Assembly: GCF_004402485.1 (NCBI RefSeq)
Contig: NZ_SOFG01000011.1
Coordinates: 496,001 to 560,000, forward strand
Origin: Cryobacterium algoricola
Lineage (GTDB): Bacteria; Actinomycetota; Actinomycetes; Actinomycetales; Microbacteriaceae
Length of the DNA stretch: 64,000 bases
Reading direction: 5' to 3'
Position numbers and translations under genes: made by a program. Within the stretch, counting starts at the first letter, position 1; each line of letters begins with the position of its first letter. A model generated the notes under the pieces. It was not told the DNA's origin. It made no database searches and saw only the letters and a list, made by a program, of their open reading frames with translations. Shown piece after piece: positions 7,350 to 12,903 of this stretch.

Positions 7350-8329
7350 GTATCTTCTACGACATGCGTTCGGGGTTCCTAGGTCTTTCGAACAACATCG
7401 CCCGATTCAACCCTCGGTCATATCAGATTCAGGTTGGGCGGTCAATTATCGCAGTGGGCGAGTTTGCCACGCTGTCCCTGACGACCTGGCCAAACCTGAC
7501 CACGGAAGTGGCAGGCCGGGACGCCGCGTCTTACTGTTCATCAATTCGAAGAGCCTCCTTATTCTGCATTGGCTCAGATACTCCCAACGTCGTTGGTTTG
7601 TGGGTCGGTCTTGTCATCGCCGCAATGGTGGTGGCGGGTGTCTACCCCAGGTTTGTTGCACCCCTGCACGTCTGGCTCGCAATTTCGATGAATGCTTCTC
7701 TGTCGCTCCCCGACGGCGGTGAGGCAGTGGCCGCCTTCGCGACGATCCTCCTGATCCCGATCCTGATTGCTGACAACCGCGCGTGCGCGTGGCTCAGAAG
7801 CAGCGCGCCGGTTAATCCATATCTCGGAGCAATTTCGTACGCTGCATCAATAGCTCTTTGCTTGCAGATCGCTGGTATCTATCTTGAGAGCGGACTAGCC
7901 AAGCTCGCGGTCAGTGACTGGGTAAGCGGTACGGCAATGTACTACGTTATTCGCGACCCGTACTTTGGCGCGTCTGGTCTCCTTGGCTCACTAATGAATT
8001 GGGTGACCCAAATACCTCTGGGCTCGGCAGTTCTTACGTGGGGGACCTGCATCCTGGAATGTGCAATCGGGGTGTTCTTCCTCTCCAAGTCTCGATACAA
8101 GCGGTATGCCCTGGTGGGTGTGATTGTCCTGCACCTGGGAATCGCTGTAACCATAGGACTTTGGTCATTTTCCCTAACGATGATCGGGACAGCGATGGTA
8201 GCGGCGTACACGCTGTCGACCCGGCTCGTCACGGTCGAGGAGGAGAGACTGTTAGACCAGACGGGGAGAGCGGTGCCACTCGAATTCGACGAATCGTCCG
8301 ACCTGAAGCAACCTTCGTTTTCGATATAG
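7346..8329 (+). CDS. SdpB-like polytopic membrane protein (HTTM type)
   Basis: 327 residues with about seven membrane segments, matching SdpB, a membrane protein of the HTTM (horizontally transferred transmembrane, vitamin-K-dependent carboxylase-like) class required for SDP maturation. Characteristic are the N-terminal RFNPRSYQIQVGRSIIA, the loop with two cysteines around YCSSIRRASLFC, and the central IYLESGLAKLAVSDWVSGT. It is translationally coupled to the SdpA-like gene by ATGA, with GGGAAGG before the ATG. The polar C-terminal tail is cytoplasmic. Gene order here is C-A-B, whereas Bacillus has A-B-C. Confidence 0.8.
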   Translation: MSIFYDMRSGFLGLSNNIARFNPRSYQIQVGRSIIAVGEFATLSLTTWPNLTTEVAGRDAASYCSSIRRASLFCIGSDTPNVVGLWVGLVIAAMVVAGVYPRFVAPLHVWLAISMNASLSLPDGGEAVAAFATILLIPILIADNRACAWLRSSAPVNPYLGAISYAASIALCLQIAGIYLESGLAKLAVSDWVSGTAMYYVIRDPYFGASGLLGSLMNWVTQIPLGSAVLTWGTCILECAIGVFFLSKSRYKRYALVGVIVLHLGIAVTIGLWSFSLTMIGTAMVAAYTLSTRLVTVEEERLLDQTGRAVPLEFDESSDLKQPSFSI

Positions 8330-8524
8330 GCACGGCAATAATCTAGGCTCCACGTTGCTCCTGGATACGAAAACCGGAAGACGTCCAGCAGAAAGGCCGG
8401 CCGCGCCGCCATGACCAGAAACCTGAGATTGCGGCTGAATGACCCGCCCACCCAAGTAGACCCGTGAATCGAAGCCTGGATTTCCCGATTGCACATAGGC
8501 TGTCGAGACTTCAAGGACCTCCTG

Positions 8525-9217
8525 TCACCTCACAATGGTCCGAGCGCCTAATTCGCTTGGCGTCGACTCATCAAAGTCGAGATGAGAACCGACCCAGCGC
8601 CCACGCCTATCGAACGCGATCAGCGACACGAGGTGCAGGCGTTCCGTGCGGAAGATGAACTTATCCGCTTCCCGATTCACGATCCGGTCGGCATCCGCCG
8701 TGCAGAAGTAGACGACCCTCGAAACTCCGTCTTGCCTAAGCCGCTTGGAGTGATTCTCGTAGATCTGTCTGTAACGCTGCTTGGACTTCGCTGTCAGCTC
8801 AACTTCGACGAGCTCCACACGGTCGCCATAGGTTGCGACGCCGTCCGCTTGGTGATCGAACACACCCAACGGACGTCGATCGCGCTGCCAGGCGTAGCCG
8901 AGAACGAGATACCGTGCTGAAACCGTCGCAACAGCGACCTCATGCCGAGTGGTCTGCCGGAACAGATTCGGCGGTTGCCTCCCGACCGCATCGTGCGTCG
9001 CCCACACGATCGACGCGCCCTGGAACGTCGGCCGCGCCCGTGCGACGAGGCCGGCCTCGACCATCCGCATCACCCAGTGCTGAGCCTTCCTTGTACTGAT
9101 CGGCTCCGCTGAACCTGACATCGCGCCCAGGGCCCACCGGATCGCATCGACGTCAGCCAGTCGCACCGTGCCCAGCCAGTTGACCATCGCCTCATCACGG
9201 TCTGTCACCTGCACCAT
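8525..9217 (-). CDS. Replication-relaxation family protein of an actinobacterial mobile element
   Basis: 230 residues from the ATG at 9217, chosen because AGGGGG lies 7 bases upstream. A longer frame to 9247 lacks such a site. An N-terminal winged-helix part (about 1-80, with KAQHWVMRMVEAGLVARARP) is followed by a nuclease-like fold region (RVELVEVELTAKSKQRYRQI) typical of the replication-relaxation (Replic_Relax) family. These proteins occur on actinobacterial plasmids and integrative elements and are thought to act in replication initiation or mobilisation. Directly upstream lies the repeat-rich stretch 9251-9795. Confidence 0.65.
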   Translation of the reverse strand: MVQVTDRDEAMVNWLGTVRLADVDAIRWALGAMSGSAEPISTRKAQHWVMRMVEAGLVARARPTFQGASIVWATHDAVGRQPPNLFRQTTRHEVAVATVSARYLVLGYAWQRDRRPLGVFDHQADGVATYGDRVELVEVELTAKSKQRYRQIYENHSKRLRQDGVSRVVYFCTADADRIVNREADKFIFRTERLHLVSLIAFDRRGRWVGSHLDFDESTPSELGARTIVR

Positions 9218-9254
9218 GCTGCACCCCCTCCCTCGAACTTCAGCCACTCACCGT

Positions 9255-9290
9255 TTTTCCTTTTTGTTTTCCTTTTTGTTTTCCTTTTTG
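9255..9290. repeat. Three tandem 12-bp repeats, iteron-like
   Basis: TTTTCCTTTTTG is repeated exactly three times head to tail (9255-9266, 9267-9278, 9279-9290), in a pyrimidine-rich tract running to about 9350. It lies just upstream of the replication-relaxation gene. Tandem AT-rich 12-mers are typical of initiator binding sites or DNA-unwinding elements at plasmid origins. Confidence 0.7.
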
Positions 9291-9343
9291 TTCTTCTTCT
9301 TGTCTTTTCTTTCATTCATATTTCTCTCATCTACCTCTGACTT

Positions 9344-9453
9344 TTTCCCTGTCCCACCACCTCCCCTTTACTTCCCAACCCCCCACACAATGCCGTTGAG
9401 TGTGGGGGGTTGGGAAGCGAGCGCAGCGAGGGGGAGGCGGTGGGACAGGGAAA
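9344..9453. repeat. 110-bp two-tier inverted repeat, candidate oriT or single-strand origin
   Basis: The outer arms are perfect over 15 bases (9344-9358 with 9439-9453) and continue as CCTCCCC/GGGGAGG (9360-9366 with 9431-9437) after one mismatch. The inner arms are perfect over 18 bases (9371-9388 with 9400-9417) around an 11-base loop. Arms this long, next to iteron-like repeats and a replication-relaxation gene, point to a processing or replication site rather than a simple terminator. Confidence 0.75.
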
Positions 9454-9700
9454 GAGTGCCCTCGGGTAGTCGTTTACCTATTCGCTCTCGATGACGGGGC
9501 AAACGACCAGGCAGGTACTCGCGTACACGGCTCGAGCTCCCTCCGAAGAGGATCTCGAGCCAACGATCTTCAGCGCTTTTTCTTCGTTCGGGCTGCCCGC
9601 ACTGGCCGGGACATCCGGTGCTCTCGGAGGAGTTATCCACAGGGTCGTCTCGCGCGCGCGTACTGCTCCAGTTTTGTTCTTCCTGCTCCTTACTGTTAAA

Positions 9701-9795
9701 GGGGACGGTGAGCGTCCCCTTGCTGGGTCAGTTTTCGTACCCCTGAAGGGGACGGTGACCGTACCCCTGAGGGGGACGCTGAGTGACCCCCTAAA
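9701..9795. repeat. 24-bp repeats with palindromic GGGG-ACGGTGACCGT-CCCC cores
   Basis: Four diverged units of 23-24 bp, each with a CCCCT/AGGGG box and often an ACGGTGACCGT-type palindrome. The minus-strand frame 9478-9798 reads the units as 8-residue repeats (LRGTVTVP, FRGTKTDP and similar). Its ATG overlaps the stop of the upstream HTH gene (ATGTTTAG), so a coupled small protein of 106 codons is conceivable. No domain is recognised in it. The units could also be binding sites for the HTH or replication protein. Confidence 0.6.
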
Positions 9796-10177
9796 CATCC
9801 GTGACCCGGTCCCGGAACTCCGGAAGCCGGCGACCTCGCGTCGGCGGCTTGGTGCTGTTGAGGTTCAACTCGAACTCCGCGGCACGCCCGTTCCGCCCCG
9901 ACCGGAGCCGCGTGATCGCGCCGGTGTGGGTGAGTTCCGTGACGGCGCGTTTGACGGCCTGGTGGGCCGCGGCGCTCCCGTTGGACGGAGCGAGGAACCC
10001 GAGGGCGAGAGCGGACGCTTCCCGGCCGGCGAAGTAGCGTCGGGGGGGCTGCCCGCCGGGATTGTGCTCGTCGTCCCAGCATTCCAGTGCCATGTGGATC
10101 AGCAACGCTCTCGCCGCATGGCCCAGGCCCAGCTGGGCGGCGACCAGGACGGCGTTCTTCGCCGCATACAAGCCCAC
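9791..10177 (-). CDS. Small HTH-type protein of the island replication module
   Basis: 128 residues. GTG start with GAGG 5 bases upstream. The middle has a helical segment (HAARALLIHMALECWDDEH) and the C-terminal half reads like a winged helix: AVKRAVTELTHTGAITRLR followed by a basic GRNGRAAEFEL wing. Proteins of this layout are often encoded next to replication genes on actinobacterial integrative elements, but no precise family is recognised. The 24-bp palindromic repeats begin exactly at its 3' end and could be its binding sites. Confidence 0.55.
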   Translation of the reverse strand: MGLYAAKNAVLVAAQLGLGHAARALLIHMALECWDDEHNPGGQPPRRYFAGREASALALGFLAPSNGSAAAHQAVKRAVTELTHTGAITRLRSGRNGRAAEFELNLNSTKPPTRGRRLPEFRDRVTDV

Positions 10178-10331
10178 GAGACCTCACCCACCTCTACGGT
10201 CGGGAGGCGACGTGTCGGCCGTGCTCGCTCGTCTGCGCATCGATCGACTCCTCTCCTGGTGACGCTCACTGGTCCCGGGCGTCCACCCGGGCCTCCACTG
10301 GGCGACTGAGTGCTGCGCCCGTGACGATGGG

Positions 10332-10538
10332 TCAGTGCAGTGTGGGGGGCTCGGAGGTGCGGGTGGTGGCGCTGGCTTCGATCCAGGCGAGGACTTCGGA
10401 TCTCTTGTAGAGCACCGTCCGGGGTGTGGGCTTGTAGAACCGCGGACCCCGGCCTGTGTAGCGGAGTTGGGCCAGGGCGCTGGTCTTCATTCCGGTGATC
10501 TCGCCCACGGTGGCGGGGAGGATATAGTCGTCGTCCAT
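10332..10538 (-). CDS. Excisionase-like helix-turn-helix protein
   Basis: 68 residues from the ATG at 10538, chosen because AGG lies 6 bases upstream. The frame is open much further but without a gene-like start. The sequence is a single MerR/excisionase-type HTH_17 domain: LPATVGEITGMKTSALAQL, then a wing RYTGRGPRFYKPTPRTVLY and helix KRSEVLAWIEA. Such proteins direct a tyrosine integrase towards excision. It is divergent from the XRE regulator, which probably controls it, and lies about 0.9 kb from the integrase. Confidence 0.75.
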   Translation of the reverse strand: MDDDYILPATVGEITGMKTSALAQLRYTGRGPRFYKPTPRTVLYKRSEVLAWIEASATTRTSEPPTLH

Positions 10539-10611
10539 GATCATCCTGTCTCGATGACAACCTTTCAGTTGTTCCAATGTTGAGGTCACAATATGGCGAC
10601 TTCTAGCATTT

Positions 10612-10637
10612 GACAAGAGTTTGCGTAGTATCTTGTC
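10612..10637. promoter_or_regulatory. Operator between excisionase-like and XRE genes
   Basis: A perfect inverted repeat, GACAAGA-N12-TCTTGTC, ends 3 bases before the ATG of the XRE gene. A related pair GACAA...TTGTT lies around 10556-10573, nearer the excisionase-like gene. TATCTT (10629-10634), 6 bases before the ATG with no Shine-Dalgarno site, suggests a leaderless transcript. The layout fits a repressor that controls both its own gene and excision. Confidence 0.5.
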
Positions 10638-10640
10638 CGC

Positions 10641-11240
10641 ATGACAGATTTTCGAACTGAGGCGAGCATCGGCGACCGCATCCAGGCCATCCGGAAGCAC
10701 CGCGGCATCCGCACCACGAAAGAGCTCGCCGATAAGATCCCTGGCGACAACGTCACCGAGGCGATCCTGCAGAACATCGAAGCCGGCCGGAAGAGCGACC
10801 TCGCCGTCAGCCAACTGCTCAACATCGCCCACGCCCTCGGCGTCTCCCCCCTGTTCCTCCTGGCCCCCGTGGGCCGTCCCCTCGACACCCTCGACCTGCC
10901 CAACCTCAGCCCGGCCGTCGACGGCATGACCGTCGTCGAGTTCGACGCCTGGATCTCCGGCGAGACCGACGGAGCCTACCGGTGGACCACCACCGACGAA
11001 CGCTCCGAACGCACCCAGCTGCAAACCATGCGCGAACTGGACGCCCTCATCCGCGAACGCAACCGCCTCGCCAGCAACCTCCAGGTCGAAACCACACTGA
11101 ACACGGCCGCCGGCGACAACGACACCGGCCAGCCGTGGAACACCACCCAAGAACGCCTGAACGAAGCCAACCGACGCATCACGCAATTGTCCTCGTACTT
11201 GACCTCGGCAGGCTGGAAATTTGACGGCTGGGCGCAGTGA
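10641..11240 (+). CDS. XRE-family transcriptional regulator
   Basis: 199 residues. The N-terminal HTH (about 8-75) reads IGDRIQAIRKHRGIRTTKEL, then AILQNIEAGRKSDLAVSQLL and ALGVSPLFLLAP, the standard Cro/cI order. The rest is a charged, mostly helical region (NRLASNLQVE, ERLNEANRRITQL) likely used for dimerisation. It is divergent from the excisionase-like gene across an inverted-repeat operator and is probably the maintenance repressor of the island. Confidence 0.8.
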   Translation: MTDFRTEASIGDRIQAIRKHRGIRTTKELADKIPGDNVTEAILQNIEAGRKSDLAVSQLLNIAHALGVSPLFLLAPVGRPLDTLDLPNLSPAVDGMTVVEFDAWISGETDGAYRWTTTDERSERTQLQTMRELDALIRERNRLASNLQVETTLNTAAGDNDTGQPWNTTQERLNEANRRITQLSSYLTSAGWKFDGWAQ

Positions 11241-11401
11241 TGTGGGACGGGAGTCACGACCGGCAGCATGGTTGGCACACGACGGGGGCGGCCCTATGTC
11301 GCCCGCGTGAGGCAAAATCGTCGGTAATACGCGGAGACGGCACCAGCGGCTCTCCGACGTAGCTGACACGAGCAGAGTGCGGATCTTCTAGGAGGCCGAG
11401 G

Positions 11402-12556
11402 ATGGTTCGACCGCGAACACCAATCAGCAATTACGGGACACTGAGCGTGAAGGAGGTGTCCCCCGGTAGGTGGCGGGCGCGCACTCGCTACCGATTCGAC
11501 GATGGAACACTCCGCCAGATCGAACGGTTCGCAACCACTCGAGCGCGGGCCAGGATCGCGCTGCAGACGGCGCTGGACACCGCGACGGCGAGCAGGTCCC
11601 TCGAGGTGAATCGACAGACGTCGCTGGCCCACCTGGCCGATCGGTTCCTGGCCACGAAGGAGGACTGCGCGCCCCGCACGATAGACACCTACCGCCAGAC
11701 CATCGCCCACCACATCAAGCCGAAGATCGGTGCTCTCACCGTGTCTGAGGCGACGACGGAGCGGCTTGGACGGTTCATCAGCGAGATCACGTCATCGTGT
11801 GGGCCGGGCGCCGCAAAGGCCTGCCGCGCCGTGCTCTCGGGCATGATGGGCGTGGCCGCACGGTCCGACGCGGTCGTCGTCAATCCCGTCCGGGAGATCG
11901 GCAACATCACCCGGCGTCGCCAGGGCGCCACGGCGATCCCCGTCCAGGATCTACCCGACCTGCTCGAGGCCGTCCGGCGTGACGCGCGTCTCAACGAACT
12001 GGATCAGGCCGACGTGATCGTGTTCCTCGCAGGCACAGGATGTCGTCTGGGCGAGGCACTGGCCCTGAGATGGTCGGCCTTCGATCCCGCCGCGGGCACG
12101 ATCAGCATCGAGGCGAACGTCGTGCGCGCCCACGGCAGGGGCCTCCTGCTTCAGGACCACCCGAAGACGAAGGCCGGCGCGCGCACGATCTCGATCCCGA
12201 ACTCGCTCCGGCACCTCCTGATGGAGCGTCAGGGGCGGATCCGGGTGCGCAGCGAGTATGACCTCGTCTTCCCGACGGTGCGCGGAAACATCCGCGATCC
12301 GCGGAACACGTCACGGGACTGGCGCGACGCGCGCGACCGCCTCGGCTACCCGACGGTGACGACGCACAGCTTCCGGAAGACGGTCGCGACGGCACTTGAT
12401 CACTCCGGATTGAGCGCCCGCGAGATCGCCGATTACCTCGGTCATGAGAACCCGTCGCTGACGCAGGACGTCTACATGGCCAAGAGCACCGGGGGCACGA
12501 AAGCGGCCAAGGCACTAGACGTGATGATTGTCCCTAAATCCAAAGTGCGGGGTTAG
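11402..12556 (+). CDS. Tyrosine recombinase / site-specific integrase
   Basis: 384 residues with AGGAGG before the ATG. Domains in order: an N-terminal arm-binding part (about 10-60), a SAM-like core-binding domain (72-165) and the catalytic domain (178-370). The catalytic set is complete: R215 in GCRLGEAL, Lys in KTKAGAR (255-261), H322 and R325 in THSFRKT, H348 in LGHENPS, Y358 in DVYMAK. It lies 86 bp from the tRNA-Met repeat it should recombine with. Candidate arm-type repeats overlap its stop codon. Confidence 0.92.
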   Translation: MVRPRTPISNYGTLSVKEVSPGRWRARTRYRFDDGTLRQIERFATTRARARIALQTALDTATASRSLEVNRQTSLAHLADRFLATKEDCAPRTIDTYRQTIAHHIKPKIGALTVSEATTERLGRFISEITSSCGPGAAKACRAVLSGMMGVAARSDAVVVNPVREIGNITRRRQGATAIPVQDLPDLLEAVRRDARLNELDQADVIVFLAGTGCRLGEALALRWSAFDPAAGTISIEANVVRAHGRGLLLQDHPKTKAGARTISIPNSLRHLLMERQGRIRVRSEYDLVFPTVRGNIRDPRNTSRDWRDARDRLGYPTVTTHSFRKTVATALDHSGLSAREIADYLGHENPSLTQDVYMAKSTGGTKAAKALDVMIVPKSKVRG

Positions 12557-12588
12557 TGGCTTTCAAAGTGCGGGGTTTATGCGGGGTT
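12541..12588. repeat. Candidate integrase arm-type sites, right end
   Basis: CAAAGTGCGGGGTT occurs at 12541-12554 (overlapping the integrase stop) and 12564-12577, and a shorter TGCGGGGTT at 12580-12588. The same GTGCGGGGT word flanks the left attachment repeat (1006-1063). Confidence 0.55.
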
Positions 12589-12603
12589 GGCCTCTGGAGG
12601 GCG

Positions 12604-12637
12604 AAAAAATACCCCGGACTTCCGCAGAAATCCGGGG
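12604..12637 (-). terminator. Terminator of the tRNA-Thr/tRNA-Met transcript, island-borne copy
   Basis: Arms 12612-12618 and 12631-12637 (CCCCGGA/TCCGGGG), followed on the minus strand by a U-rich tract (complement of 12604-12609). Near copy of 813-844, which lies beyond the other end of the island, so the element brought its own terminator for the host tRNA. Confidence 0.75.
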
Positions 12638-12641
12638 TTTT

Positions 12642-12680
12642 TGTAGCGGGAGCGGGAATTGAACCCGCGACACCACGATT
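12642..12680. repeat. attR: 39-bp repeat within the intact tRNA-Met
   Basis: Identical to 863-901. It covers the 3' half of tRNA-Met up to the anticodon arm, so integration restored a functional tRNA gene. Confidence 0.85.
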
Positions 12681-12717
12681 ATGAGCCGTGTGCTCTAACC
12701 AACTGAGCTACCCCGCC
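12644..12717 (-). tRNA. tRNA-Met (anticodon CAT)
   Basis: 74 nt. The acceptor stem is GGCGGGG/TCCCGCT with two G-U pairs. The D-arm is GCTC-AGTTGGTTA-GAGC, the anticodon loop CTCATAA and the T-arm GCGGG-TTCAATT-CCCGC. CCA is not encoded. A CAT anticodon could also be a lysidine-modified tRNA-Ile, but the sequence looks like elongator Met. It is the integration target of the island. Confidence 0.9.
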
Positions 12718-12750
12718 ACGACCTGCCGGCCTCACGACCGCCCAAGCCTG

Positions 12751-12822
<72 letters not shown>

Positions 12823-12903
12823 AGAACTTCTCTTCAGAAGTTGCGCCCTGAATTTCGGCAACCGGTAAACATTATCATCTCCGCCGCCCTCCCCGTGACC
12901 GTT

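Larger units (their letters stand above)
863..12680. mobile_element. Integrative genomic island in tRNA-Met(CAT) carrying an SDP-like toxin cluster
   Basis: The element is delimited by a perfect 39-bp direct repeat, with the intact tRNA at the integrase end and the remnant at the other. It encodes a tyrosine integrase next to the tRNA, an excisionase-like HTH protein, an XRE regulator, a replication-relaxation protein and an origin-like repeat region. Bases 902-8500 are visibly AT-richer than the flanking chromosome and carry the cargo: an FAD oxidoreductase and the SdpABC/SdpI-like cluster. No FtsK/SpoIIIE-type transfer gene or relaxase is visible, so self-transfer is not supported and the element may be mobilisable or decayed. 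Size is about 11.8 kb. Confidence 0.85.

Noticed and set aside
9168..9494. Plus-strand frame with a Phe/Leu/Ser-rich stretch across the pyrimidine tract
   Set aside because: Produced by the TTTTCCTTTTTG repeats. No ribosome site, and the opposite strand holds the real gene.
10332..11369. 345-codon minus-strand frame including the excisionase-like gene
   Set aside because: The part beyond 10538 is a shadow of the XRE gene. The real start is the ATG with AGG upstream.
863..12680. Interpreting the island as a self-transmissible conjugative element or prophage
   Set aside because: No FtsK/SpoIIIE-type transfer gene, relaxase, capsid, portal or terminase gene is recognisable between the att repeats.
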